Assembly (NCBI GenBank): GCA_964389285.1 | Contig: CAYMCZ010000002.1 | Location: forward strand, 1 to 64,000 | Length of the DNA stretch: 64,000 bases | Direction: 5' to 3' | DNA from: Alectryocaccobium sp964389285 | GTDB lineage: Bacteria > Bacillota > Clostridia > Lachnospirales > Lachnospiraceae | Shown: positions 1 through 8,207 of the stretch, piece after piece | Layout: each line of letters opens with the position of its first letter | Numbering within the stretch: position 1 is the first letter of the stretch | Notes under the pieces: model-generated | What the model saw: the letters and a program-made list of their open reading frames with translations, nothing else | Told to the model about the DNA's origin: nothing | The model's database searches: none | Program-made: the position numbers and the translations under genes

Positions 1-35
1 CCAGAAGGCCGCAGGTTCAAATCCTGTCACCCCGA
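1..35 (+). tRNA. tRNA-Pro, 3' part only (cut by window edge)
   Basis: The 3' strand of the anticodon stem, variable loop, T arm and acceptor strand CACCCCG plus discriminator A are visible. From the T arm onward it matches the complete tRNA-Pro about 80 bases downstream. The anticodon lies off the window; the visible stem strand CCAGA would suit a UGG anticodon, but that is a guess. No CCA is encoded. Confidence 0.8.
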
Positions 36-80
36 CGTACAAATGCTTTAAGGATCTTTTGATCTTTATATATATAATAT

Positions 81-155
<75 letters not shown>

Positions 156-173
156 TTTTTTTTTTTTGCGGCC

Positions 174-213
174 GGCTGTCGTATTATACAACATAGAATG
201 AATATTCTGAAAG
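174..213. repeat. Partial copy of the dispersed palindromic element
   Basis: The first 40 bases resemble one end of the element at 29353-29522: terminal arm GGCTGTCGTATTATAC followed by GAATATTCTGAAAG. The core and opposite arm are missing, so this is an end fragment. It lies between the tRNA pair and the stop codon of the S66 peptidase. Confidence 0.55.
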
Positions 214-236
214 CCTTTTTCACTTACTTCTTCATC

Positions 237-1268
237 CTAAATAAGCTTCATATCAAGCCTAAGACTGTTATTTGCTGCCCTGACATTTGCCACCGCTCCG
301 GCGATCAGCGGCATCATGGGCGGCAGATGACCTATATCCACATCCAAAAGTATGGGAACATTGTATTTTCGCAGGATCCCGGTAACGGCATTTATCCTGT
401 TCATGCCTGCAAAATCATCATAATAATGCATTGCCCTTCCTATAAGAAATCCTTTTACATGTCTGAACCATCCGCAGTTTTCAAGATGCCACAAAGCCCG
501 TCTGATCCCCATTGGATTAAGGTCACAGGCTTCAAAAAACCAGATTATACCGTCATTTTTATATCTTTCGGCAAAATCAGCGGCCTTGTCAAACGAAGTC
601 CCTGCCAGAGTAACCAGACAGTCGAGACATCCTCCTATAAGTCTGCCCGAAAATTCGGCAAAATCCTTTTTATCCGGAGTATCAACAGTCATTAAAAACG
701 GCTCCGTTACATTATAGGGAACAAGGGGCCTGCTTTCATCTTTAATCTGTTCGTTCTCCCATTTGTCATAGTTTTTAAGACTCAGTTTTCTGCCTGTCAG
801 TACGTCCATGGCATCGTGAATCGCTTTATGCCATGTTTCCATCCCAAAAGAAGACGCACAGGGGCCGTATATAGCGGCGGTATCAGTTAAAACGGGAAGC
901 GTGAATACAAGATTTGTATTGTCGGAATATCCCATATACCATTTAGGCTTTGCTTCGGCGATCTTTTTAAAATCCACAAAATTCAGATCTTCGCACATAG
1001 TCTCTCCGCCTCCGCAGGAAATGATCACGTCGCTTCTGTCATTCAAAAAGAAATCGTTGATCTCATCGCCGCATTTTTCGGGCGTATTGCTTTTTCCGAT
1101 TCCCGATGCTTCATATACGTTCGGGCCGTCCACTGTTTTATAACCCATTTCTTCGAAACGTTTTTTTGCAGAATTAAAGCAAGTGATATAAGGCTCTGTC
1201 GAAGCTCCGAAAGAGGGTGCGATAAATCCTATCCTGCCGCTGTCTTTAAGAAATTCCGGATATCTCAA
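237..1268 (-). CDS. S66-family peptidase (LD-carboxypeptidase / MccF-like)
   Basis: This 343-residue cytoplasmic serine peptidase belongs to family S66, which includes LD-carboxypeptidases of muropeptide recycling and MccF, which inactivates microcin C-type peptide-nucleotides. Visible features are the N-terminal IGFIAPS strand, the nucleophile elbow GYSDNT (Ser near residue 116), the Glu-containing FFEACDL segment and the terminal IGHLPP histidine, so the Ser-Glu-His triad is intact. The start is TTG at 1268, with AAGGAG seven bases upstream. An intrinsic terminator sits only 28 bases before the start with no promoter in between, so expression should need readthrough of the leader that starts near 1544. 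Whether it recycles wall peptides or detoxifies a peptide antibiotic cannot be decided from sequence. Confidence 0.88.
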   Translation of the reverse strand: MRYPEFLKDSGRIGFIAPSFGASTEPYITCFNSAKKRFEEMGYKTVDGPNVYEASGIGKSNTPEKCGDEINDFFLNDRSDVIISCGGGETMCEDLNFVDFKKIAEAKPKWYMGYSDNTNLVFTLPVLTDTAAIYGPCASSFGMETWHKAIHDAMDVLTGRKLSLKNYDKWENEQIKDESRPLVPYNVTEPFLMTVDTPDKKDFAEFSGRLIGGCLDCLVTLAGTSFDKAADFAERYKNDGIIWFFEACDLNPMGIRRALWHLENCGWFRHVKGFLIGRAMHYYDDFAGMNRINAVTGILRKYNVPILLDVDIGHLPPMMPLIAGAVANVRAANNSLRLDMKLI

Positions 1269-1295
1269 TTTTCTTCTCCTTGTCTGAGCTTTTAC

Positions 1296-1336
1296 AAAAA
1301 AAATCGCCCGATTGATCCATCACTAATCAATCGGGC
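1296..1336 (-). terminator. Intrinsic terminator / attenuator upstream of the S66 peptidase
   Basis: On the minus strand an 11-bp perfect stem (GCCCGATTGAT with ATCAATCGGGC) and a 9-base loop are followed by a run of eight T. It lies downstream of a good promoter and 28 bases before the S66 start codon, the position expected of a transcription attenuator. Confidence 0.85.
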
Positions 1337-1362
1337 TAATACGGAAATTCCAGTAATTTCAT
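1336..1362 (-). CDS. Possible 8-residue leader peptide (MKLLEFPY)
   Basis: ATG follows an AGGTG Shine-Dalgarno-like sequence by six bases and the frame stops at TAG, whose last base begins the terminator stem. A ribosome at this stop would cover the 5' arm of the terminator. That arrangement is typical of translation-dependent attenuation. The ORF is so short that chance is a real alternative. Confidence 0.3.
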   Translation of the reverse strand: MKLLEFPY

Positions 1363-1550
1363 TTCATACACCTGTGTCCTTTCTTTCAACGAACTTATAT
1401 TGAAGGTTTAGAGAATGTTTTCTTTACACCAGCTCTTTTGTTTTGCACCAACAGCACTGCTCAAATACTCAAACATATTCACTTTTTTAATTTGCCCTTT
1501 CGGCAGGAATAAACTTCCTCTGTCTGTGTATGTTCTTTCTTTGTATCTAT

Positions 1551-1579
1551 AATCTAACACTAACCACTCAACATGTCAA
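1551..1579 (-). promoter_or_regulatory. Sigma-A promoter of the S66 leader
   Basis: TTGACA (1574-1579) and TAGATT (1551-1556) are separated by 17 bases on the minus strand. This gives a start near 1544 and a 5' leader of about 275 bases before the S66 peptidase. Confidence 0.7.
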
Positions 1580-1728
1580 TAATTTATTCTAACTTTTTTA
1601 TTTATTTTTTGTTTTTGTCTGATTATTGCAAGTAATCATTTGTCTTTTCTGTCGTTTTTGCACCTTTTTTTATGCGGTGAAAAACCGGCAGGGATCCCTC
1701 GACAGGCTCGGGATGACTTGTGTCCTCT

Positions 1729-3978
1729 TTAGTTTGCAAAAACGGTTGCAGGCTCCGAATACAGAACGGTTCCGTCACTTCCCGTCAGTCTGCATCTGTA
1801 CAGCATTCCGAAATTGGTGCTTTTCATTTTGAAAGAAACCACTCCGGACGTGCATCCCTCGGCAGCGCTTTTATACCATTTTGAGCCGTTGTCTTTGCTG
1901 TAATACCACTGGTATGAAGCCGCGCCTCCGGCTTCGACGGCAAAAGAAACCGTCTCTCCGACAGAAGCGCAAACGGACTCAGGCTGTCCGGTTATTACAA
2001 GGCTCTCTTTCACTCCTGCCGGCTCGGAAACGACATAAGTTCCGGTCTTTCCGGTAACCCTGCATCTGTATAAAGAATCGATATTGTTGTTATTAAGAGT
2101 AATTGTCAGAGTTGCGGTATCACATCCCTGCGCGCTGCTCTTGTACCATTTCAGGCCTCCGTCTTTACTGTAATACCATTGATAGACTTCCGCGCCTTTT
2201 GCGGTAATGCCGTAATTTACCGTATCTCCGGCTTTTCCGGTAACATAAGCAGGCTGCACGGTAATAACAGGCGTCTTTTCGGCTTCAATATTTTTTACCG
2301 TATCGGTGTACTGCACGCTGCCGTCGCTTCCGGTAATCCTGCATCTGTAAAGATTGTCAATGTTGTTGGCTTTTACGGTAAGGCTCATGATTTCGGAATC
2401 CGAACCCTGCGCCGTGCTCTTATACCATTTAGCGCCGTCCTTGCTGTACTGCCACTGAAAACTTACGGCATTTACGGTTTTAATACAATAAGCGCTCGTC
2501 TCTCCGATTTGAGCTTCGGTATTTTCAGGCTGTTTTAAAATACGCGTCTCATCCCCGAATGCAGCTTTGATTAATGCTTTTTCGGCGTTTAAGAGCCCGT
2601 ATCCCGTATAAATATCAAAGCCTTCTTCCCCTATGTCGGTCGCCGTTTCCCTGAGGATGGTTACGGCTTTTTCAAAATTCATTTCCGGATCGGCGCTGTA
2701 CATCATTGCAACCGCAGCCGCCACCATGGGAGATGACTGCGAGGTACCCGTCTTATTTGCAAAATAATCGGAATAAGTACTGTATATACCGGCTCCCGGC
2801 GCCGCCAGTTCTTTGTACCGATTATAGCTGGAACTCTGATATCTGTTTCCGTATTTATCGGTATTTACCACCGAAATCGCGGATGAATAGTCTGAGGGAA
2901 TATTTATATTGGAATTGCCGGCATTTCCTCCGGAACATACTATGGTGATGCCGCTATCGGCAGCATTCCTGCAGGCGGCAGCTAAAGAGGTTCCTTCATT
3001 AAGGATGTCCGAACCCGTGGAGCCTCCTATGCTTATGTTTATTACCTGCGCTCCGTTGTCGGCCGCATACCGTATCCCCTTTATCAAATGCGCCATGTCA
3101 CTCACGTTGTGATCATAACAGACATCCACGACAAACAGATCCATTTTATCTTTGAGAACAGAAGCCGCCCCTGCAATTCCCACACCGTTGTCAGCCTCTG
3201 CGGCTATTATCCCGGTTACGTGCGTGCCGTGATATGATGCGTTTGAAATTGCGGTATCGCCTCCGTCAAATCCGTCTCCGAGCAACTCTCTTGTAATAAG
3301 ATTGCCGCTTCCGTCATGTGCTTCGATTATTTCGACGGACTTGCCCCAGTTAACGGTGTTTTCGAGATCGGGATTCGTCTTGCACGCCCCCGTATCCAGC
3401 ACGGCTACGGTCACATCGGAGAAATCGATATAATCCGCCAGCTCCCATGCCGAAACAGTACTCGTTCCACGGCAGGAGTCTCCATCGTCATTCATCAGAT
3501 AGTATTGTTCATAATAATACGGATCGTTTACCGGATCCTCCTGAATCTCAAGCAGCATGTTCGGCTCGGCCGATATTACCGCGGGATCGGACTCATAAAG
3601 CTCAATCGCCTCTGCGACCGTGGTATCATCCGAAATGCCGACCAGCAGCGTGGAGCAGTCATCCGTGACCGCAAGCTCACTTTGAATATCGCCGTCCATC
3701 TCTTCGATTAAAGCCTCGGACGGCTTTGTGTAAGAGTCATCATATATTACTATTATTTCTCCCGGGACATATCCGAGTTCTTCGGGAGTGCTGCTTCGCT
3801 CTTCCAATGCGGCAAAATTTATCCCGCTTTCGTCATTTTCAAACTCAAAAACCTCAGCTTCGTCATCATTTTCGGACATATCAAATACATAATCGTCTGC
3901 CGACGCAGCGACCGGTATCAATGTCAGAACAAGTGAAAATGCCGTTATCACACTAAGAAATATATGTCTTTTTTTCAT
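1729..3978 (-). CDS. Secreted subtilisin-like serine protease with three Ig-like repeats
   Basis: 749 residues. A signal peptide (MKKRHIFLSV... cleaved near ASA-DD, about residue 27) is followed by an acidic propeptide-like region and an S8 catalytic domain. The triad is visible: Asp195 in VAVLDTGA, His250 in HGTHVTG and Ser413 in GTSQSSP, with oxyanion Asn352 in SGGNAGN. The last 270 residues are three repeats of about 85 residues sharing the pattern YQWYYSKDGG.KWYKS..G and LYRCR.TG, probably Ig-like adhesion domains. No wall-sorting signal or C-terminal membrane segment is seen, so it is probably secreted or held non-covalently. The stop of the upstream deacetylase is 6 bases away, so the two should be co-transcribed. 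The physiological substrate is unknown. Confidence 0.92.
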   Translation of the reverse strand: MKKRHIFLSVITAFSLVLTLIPVAASADDYVFDMSENDDEAEVFEFENDESGINFAALEERSSTPEELGYVPGEIIVIYDDSYTKPSEALIEEMDGDIQSELAVTDDCSTLLVGISDDTTVAEAIELYESDPAVISAEPNMLLEIQEDPVNDPYYYEQYYLMNDDGDSCRGTSTVSAWELADYIDFSDVTVAVLDTGACKTNPDLENTVNWGKSVEIIEAHDGSGNLITRELLGDGFDGGDTAISNASYHGTHVTGIIAAEADNGVGIAGAASVLKDKMDLFVVDVCYDHNVSDMAHLIKGIRYAADNGAQVINISIGGSTGSDILNEGTSLAAACRNAADSGITIVCSGGNAGNSNINIPSDYSSAISVVNTDKYGNRYQSSSYNRYKELAAPGAGIYSTYSDYFANKTGTSQSSPMVAAAVAMMYSADPEMNFEKAVTILRETATDIGEEGFDIYTGYGLLNAEKALIKAAFGDETRILKQPENTEAQIGETSAYCIKTVNAVSFQWQYSKDGAKWYKSTAQGSDSEIMSLTVKANNIDNLYRCRITGSDGSVQYTDTVKNIEAEKTPVITVQPAYVTGKAGDTVNYGITAKGAEVYQWYYSKDGGLKWYKSSAQGCDTATLTITLNNNNIDSLYRCRVTGKTGTYVVSEPAGVKESLVITGQPESVCASVGETVSFAVEAGGAASYQWYYSKDNGSKWYKSAAEGCTSGVVSFKMKSTNFGMLYRCRLTGSDGTVLYSEPATVFAN

Positions 3979-3984
3979 ATAATC

Positions 3985-5172
3985 TTAACCCCTCGTGCAA
4001 TAGCTTCCGCTTTCGATGGCGTCATTTCTGAAATTATAATACGCTACTCCCGGCTCAAGGGCAATTCCTTTGGCCGCGGCCAGTTCGCTCACCGTAACAA
4101 GCTGATATCCCTGCGATATAAGCTCCGGAAACAGCACCCTGCAGGCTTCTACGGTCGCGTCATACCTGTCATGCATAAGTATGATATCGCCTTCGGTGAG
4201 CTGCGTCCTCACTCTTTCAACAATGCTTTCGGCATTCTGGGACTCCCAGTCCAGCGTATCTATATCCCACATGATGGCCGGTTTTTCAAGCACGGCCAAA
4301 TGCTCCGCGGTATAATCACCGTACGGATATCTAATAACCGTCGATGCCACGCCGCCGCTGTATGCGGCTATTTTCTGGTCGCATCTGGCAAAATTCTCCC
4401 TGGATTCCTCGGGCGTAAGTTTTAAAGCCTGGGTATGGTCGTCGGAATGGTTGCCTAACTCGCACCGGTCTCTCATGATATGAGGAATAACGGCTCCTCC
4501 TTCAGCAACCTGAGTACCGATCATGAAAAAAGTGACCCTGGCTCCGGTCTGTTCGCAAAGCTCCAGGATCTGATCCATTCCGCCGCTCGGCCCGTCATCA
4601 AACGTAAACGCAATCAATCTGCTGTTGTCGGCATCCGGTATATATGCTCCGCTTACATCAAAACAACACGACTGCGAGCCTATCAGATTCCAGCCTATGG
4701 AAGCAAAACCCATGGAGTCAAAATGATAGGTCTGACCGTCGATTTCTTTCCAGCCGTTATAATAACAGAAGCTTTCTCCGAGAGAATACCAGATGCCCCT
4801 GTCGTCCGAATGCCATCCGGGCGTAAAAGCCGCCTCGTTTCTGTAGTCACTTAAAGAAAGCTGTCCGGCCGCTCCCGTTCCGTCGTCATTTTCGGCCGCA
4901 ACAAAGGTCAAAGTTTGCGCAGGCACTGCTTCAGGCTGTTCCGTAACTTCCGGCTGCTCCTCAGGCTGTGGCGCAACGGTCTCCGTGGCAGGCTCCGTCA
5001 CGGCTGCTTCTTCGGTCTGAACATCTTCGGTCACCGGCAGTTCCGCCTGCTTTTTTTCGGCAGATCCTCTGTTTGCGGCAAAAAATATAATAAAAAGCAA
5101 GACCGCCGCCGCAATCAGTATTAATATGAGTTTCTGGATAAAGACCTTTTTTCTTCTTTCTTCGGTTGTCAT
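3985..5172 (-). CDS. Membrane-anchored polysaccharide deacetylase (CE4) with wall-binding repeats
   Basis: 395 residues. A short cytoplasmic N-terminus, one membrane segment (about 13-33) and a Glu/Pro/Thr-rich linker lead into repeats of the YYNGWKEIDGQTYHFDSMG type, as in choline-binding/glucan-binding wall modules. A NodB deacetylase domain follows. The CE4 motifs are present: TFDDGP (190-195), LGNHSDDH, RYPYGDY, the DIDTLDW strand and IILMHD, so it should be an active metal-dependent peptidoglycan or glycan N-deacetylase outside the membrane. AGGAAG precedes the ATG. It is first in a two-gene unit with the subtilase, driven by the promoter at 5212-5240. Confidence 0.9.
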   Translation of the reverse strand: MTTEERRKKVFIQKLILILIAAAVLLFIIFFAANRGSAEKKQAELPVTEDVQTEEAAVTEPATETVAPQPEEQPEVTEQPEAVPAQTLTFVAAENDDGTGAAGQLSLSDYRNEAAFTPGWHSDDRGIWYSLGESFCYYNGWKEIDGQTYHFDSMGFASIGWNLIGSQSCCFDVSGAYIPDADNSRLIAFTFDDGPSGGMDQILELCEQTGARVTFFMIGTQVAEGGAVIPHIMRDRCELGNHSDDHTQALKLTPEESRENFARCDQKIAAYSGGVASTVIRYPYGDYTAEHLAVLEKPAIMWDIDTLDWESQNAESIVERVRTQLTEGDIILMHDRYDATVEACRVLFPELISQGYQLVTVSELAAAKGIALEPGVAYYNFRNDAIESGSYCTRG

Positions 5173-5211
5173 TCGCTCTGCTTCCTTTTGCTCAGAAAAC
5201 TATAATAGTGT

Positions 5212-5240
5212 ATTATATCAGGTCAACTGAGTGAAAACAA
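5212..5240 (-). promoter_or_regulatory. Sigma-A promoter of the deacetylase-subtilase unit
   Basis: TTGTTT (5235-5240) and TATAAT (5212-5217) with a 17-base spacer lie between the marR stop and the deacetylase start, separating this unit from the FASII operon. Confidence 0.65.
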
Positions 5241-5263
5241 TATTTTTTGAGCATTATTCATCC

Positions 5264-5692
5264 CTATGCATCCATAAACTCATTACTCATTACGCTCAGG
5301 ATGGTTCTGAAGGTTTCGAGCTCTTTCTCCGAAAATCTGTCTTCAACTTTTTCCATCACATTGTCTATGTAGGAATTGTTAATAAAATAATAATTCTCGT
5401 ACTTATCGGTCGGCACGAGATAATATTTTCTCCTGTCTTCTTTTGACTGGACCTTATTCAGATAGCCTTTTTTAATAAGATTATTTATCTTATCGGCAGC
5501 ATTAGCCGAGGAGAGGCTTGCAAAGTTCGAAAATTCGCTGACCGTGGGCCGTTCCAGCATGTATATTATCTCCATGCAAAAAGCCTCAACCGTGGTAAGG
5601 CTTAAATTCCTGCCGCGCCAGGTCTTAAATGCTTCATGATAAAAATGCAGTTTAAATTTGCTGTAAACCTTATGAAATTCCTCTTTGATCAT
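5264..5692 (-). CDS. MarR-family regulator of the FASII operon (FabT-like)
   Basis: The protein has about 142 residues from ATG at 5692. Longer in-frame starts (GTG at 5764, ATG at 5734) lack a ribosome site and exceed the family's usual length. A winged helix-turn-helix is visible: LTTVEAFCMEIIY, then the PTVSEFSNFASLSSANAADKI recognition region, then a wing around VQSKEDRRKYYLVPT. It is the distal gene of the fatty-acid operon, 92 bases after fabZ. FabT-type MarR proteins repress FASII genes in Gram-positives. By context this one probably binds the TTAGCTAA inverted repeat at 14782-14803 and so controls its own operon. The assignment rests on position and fold, not on a FabT-specific signature. 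Confidence 0.8.
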   Translation of the reverse strand: MIKEEFHKVYSKFKLHFYHEAFKTWRGRNLSLTTVEAFCMEIIYMLERPTVSEFSNFASLSSANAADKINNLIKKGYLNKVQSKEDRRKYYLVPTDKYENYYFINNSYIDNVMEKVEDRFSEKELETFRTILSVMSNEFMDA

Positions 5693-5784
5693 AATGCGTA
5701 CGCCGTCCCTTCCAGCTGCCGATTTTAATATCATATCCAACGCTTTAATAGTCAGATATTTCACTAACGATAATATAACATTTT

Positions 5785-6225
5785 TTATTCATTAGCAATA
5801 TTTACCAACATAAAAGTCAGCTCTGCCTGACACACCACCTTTCCGTCTGTTTTTGCAACGGCTTTCCCGACCCCGGCATTGCCCAGAAAATCAACTATCT
5901 CACACTGCAGCTCCAGAATGTCTCCGGGTATGACCGTTTTTCTGAATCGGGCTTTTTTTATCCCGCCGAACAAAGCGAGCTTTCCCTTATTTTCATCCTG
6001 TGAAAGCAAAGCCACCGCTCCGGCCTGGGCCAGTGCTTCTATTATTAGTACGCCCGGCATGACAGGATTGCCGGGGAAGTGTCCGTTAAAAAAATCTTCG
6101 TTTCCGGAAACGCATTTTATCGCCTCGCATTTTTTGCCGGGAACGCAGTTTGTCACCTTGTCCAGAAAAAAGAAAGGATATCTGTGAGGCAAAATCTTTT
6201 GTATCTCCGTACTGTTTAACTGCAT
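5785..6225 (-). CDS. fabZ: 3-hydroxyacyl-ACP dehydratase FabZ
   Basis: 146 residues, the usual length. It carries the FabZ hot-dog core with catalytic His in NGHFPGNPVMPGVLIIEA and the Glu of the same segment, and the N-terminal ILPHRYPFFFLD motif. It dehydrates beta-hydroxyacyl-ACP to trans-2-enoyl-ACP in the cytoplasmic FASII cycle. It lies 12 bases after fabF. No FabA/FabN-type isomerase is seen in the operon, so unsaturated-chain synthesis either uses this enzyme or is encoded elsewhere. Confidence 0.96.
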   Translation of the reverse strand: MQLNSTEIQKILPHRYPFFFLDKVTNCVPGKKCEAIKCVSGNEDFFNGHFPGNPVMPGVLIIEALAQAGAVALLSQDENKGKLALFGGIKKARFRKTVIPGDILELQCEIVDFLGNAGVGKAVAKTDGKVVCQAELTFMLVNIANE

Positions 6226-6237
6226 ATTATTCCTCCG

Positions 6238-7467
6238 TCAGATCTTTTTTAATATTACGCACGCGTTATGGCCTCCGAAGCCGAGAGAATTCGAGAGCGC
6301 ATGATTGACCTTTGAGCTTCGTCCCTCATTCGGAACTATGTCAAGGTCACATTCTTCATCCGGAACCTTATAATTGATTGTCGCCGGAATAAAATCTTCC
6401 CGTACCGCAAGTGCCGTAATTATACATTCCACGGCTCCCGCCGCCGCTATCATATGACCCGTCATGGATTTTGTCGAGCTTACCGCAATCTTTCGGGCAT
6501 GCTCTTTAAAGGCCAGCTTTATCGCCTTGATTTCGCCTTTATCGTTTAAAGGAGTCGATGTGCCGTGTGCGTTTATGTAATCTATCATTTCCGGCATAAT
6601 ACCGGCGTCTTTAAGCGCCATTTTCATACAGTCTGCCGCGCCGCTGCCGTCTTCTACAGGCGCAGTGATATGATAGGCGTCGCAGTTTGAGGCGTATCCG
6701 ATGACCTCGCAGTAGATTTTCGCGTTTCGTTTTATTGCGTGTTCATATTCTTCCAAAACAAGGATTCCGGCTCCTTCCGCCATAACAAATCCGCTGCGCT
6801 CCTTATCAAACGGTATTGAAGCCCTCGTAGGATCCGTTTGAGTTGAAAGCGCCTGCATGGCGGTAAAACCGCCGATTCCGAGATCCGTTATACAGCTTTC
6901 CGTGCCGCCCGCAAGCATTATATCCGCATATCCGTCTTTGATCTGACGATATGCGTCTCCGACTGCGTTCGTGCCGCCCGCACAGGCAGTCACAACACAG
7001 CTGCACATCCCTTTTAAACCGTATTTGATCGCAATCTGTCCGGCAGCCATATTTGAAATGCACATGGGTATGAAATAAGGCAGCACGTTGTCATAGCCGT
7101 TTGCCCGTCCTCTTTTATCTTCGTTTTGTATGGCGTTCAGGCCGCCTATTCCGCTGGATATGATACAGCCGAATCTGCTCACGTCTTCCGTTTCCGTATT
7201 TATTCCGGAATCTTCCATGGCCTCTTTGGAAGCCGCTATTGCAAGCTGCGTAAAACGATCCATCCTTCTGAGATCTTTTTTGGGATGAGAATTTTCCGGC
7301 CTGAAATCTTTTATCTCACCCGCCAGCTTTACCTTTTGCCCGGAAGTATCATACAAAGTTATCGGCGCGATACCGCTTTTCCCCTTTTTTATCGAATCCC
7401 ACATTTCGGCAACCGTGTTTCCAACGGGAGTTACGGCTCCCGCCCCGGTTATGACGACCCTTCTCAT
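6238..7467 (-). CDS. fabF: 3-oxoacyl-ACP synthase II FabF
   Basis: 409 residues from the ATG that overlaps the fabG stop in an ATGA junction; GGAGGA lies just upstream in fabG. An upstream in-frame extension (MRRRRNGN) lies inside fabG and was not used. The Cys-His-His triad of elongating condensing enzymes is visible: Cys in VVTACAGG, His in NAHGTSTPLND and His in KSMTGHMIAAAG. It elongates acyl-ACP with malonyl-ACP. Confidence 0.96.
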   Translation of the reverse strand: MRRVVITGAGAVTPVGNTVAEMWDSIKKGKSGIAPITLYDTSGQKVKLAGEIKDFRPENSHPKKDLRRMDRFTQLAIAASKEAMEDSGINTETEDVSRFGCIISSGIGGLNAIQNEDKRGRANGYDNVLPYFIPMCISNMAAGQIAIKYGLKGMCSCVVTACAGGTNAVGDAYRQIKDGYADIMLAGGTESCITDLGIGGFTAMQALSTQTDPTRASIPFDKERSGFVMAEGAGILVLEEYEHAIKRNAKIYCEVIGYASNCDAYHITAPVEDGSGAADCMKMALKDAGIMPEMIDYINAHGTSTPLNDKGEIKAIKLAFKEHARKIAVSSTKSMTGHMIAAAGAVECIITALAVREDFIPATINYKVPDEECDLDIVPNEGRSSKVNHALSNSLGFGGHNACVILKKI

Positions 7468-8207
7468 ATTGCCATTCCTCCGTCTACGCATAAAACCTGT
7501 CCGGTGATATATCCGCTTTCATCCGACGCAAAAAACGCCACCGCATTCGCTATGTCTTCGGGACTGCCCATTTCCCCAAAAGGAATATTTTTGAGCGCTG
7601 CCGCCCTGGCATTATCATTCATTGCTTCGGTCATTTTCGTCTCTATCATACCGGGCGCGACCGCATTTACGGTTATCTTTCTGGGAGCCAGTTCGCGGGC
7701 GAGCGACTTAGTCATTCCTATAATTCCCGCCTTGCTCGCCGCATAATTAACCTGTCCGGGATTGCCTATAACTCCTACAACGGAACTTATATTTACTATC
7801 CTTCCGCTGCGCTGTTTCAGCATCAAAGACGAGACTTCACGCATCATATAAAACGCTCCTTTAAGGTTTGCGTCCAGAACCGCGTCAAAGTCCTGATCCG
7901 TCATACGCATAATCAGTTTATCTCTTGTAATTCCGGCGTTGTTTACAAGCACATCAATCCGGTTTTCCGTTTTTTCGGCGATTTCCTTTACCGATTTCGC
8001 ACATTCTTCGGATTTGGTAATATCAGCCCTGATCGGAATTACATCTGCCCCGTATCCGGCGCATTTCTTTGCGGTTTCTTCCGCTCCCTCGACATCTTTA
8101 TTGTAAATAAAAGCTATGTTCATTCCCATGGAGGCCAGCTTTACGCAGATCGCCCTGCCTATGCCCCTGCTTCCTCCGGTTACAAGCGCTGTTTTTCTTT
8201 TGTTCAT
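7464..8207 (-). CDS. fabG: 3-oxoacyl-ACP reductase FabG
   Basis: 247 residues. Classical short-chain dehydrogenase: the NADPH-binding TGGSRGIG near the N-terminus, NNAG, catalytic Ser in VNISSVVG, and YAASK with the Tyr-Lys pair. The C-terminus YITGQVLCVDGG is typical of FabG. It reduces 3-oxoacyl-ACP. The start overlaps the fabD stop and the stop overlaps the fabF start, both by four bases, so translation is probably coupled. Confidence 0.96.
   Translation of the reverse strand: MNKRKTALVTGGSRGIGRAICVKLASMGMNIAFIYNKDVEGAEETAKKCAGYGADVIPIRADITKSEECAKSVKEIAEKTENRIDVLVNNAGITRDKLIMRMTDQDFDAVLDANLKGAFYMMREVSSLMLKQRSGRIVNISSVVGVIGNPGQVNYAASKAGIIGMTKSLARELAPRKITVNAVAPGMIETKMTEAMNDNARAAALKNIPFGEMGSPEDIANAVAFFASDESGYITGQVLCVDGGMAI

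Larger units (their letters stand above)
1296..1544 (-). ncRNA. Leader RNA of about 250 nt ahead of the S66 peptidase
   Basis: A transcript from the promoter at 1551-1579 would start near 1544 and end at the terminator at 1296-1336 unless antiterminated. It contains a GAAA-capped hairpin (CTGCC...GGGCA, about 1490-1505) and two tiny reading frames: 22 codons at 1408-1476, with no clear ribosome site, and 8 codons at 1336-1362. The second has AGGTG six bases upstream and its stop overlaps the first base of the terminator stem. No T-box, S-box, purine, lysine or guanidine riboswitch signature was recognised. The stretch 1580-1690 is plain AT-rich DNA. Confidence 0.5.

Noticed and set aside
1408..1476. 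22-codon ORF in the S66 leader as a functional peptide
   Set aside because: No convincing ribosome site; mentioned only as part of the leader.
1296..1544. Known riboswitch or T-box in the S66 leader
   Set aside because: No T-box GGTGG box, SAM, lysine, purine, guanidine or cyclic-di-GMP core was found, so it was left as an unclassified leader.
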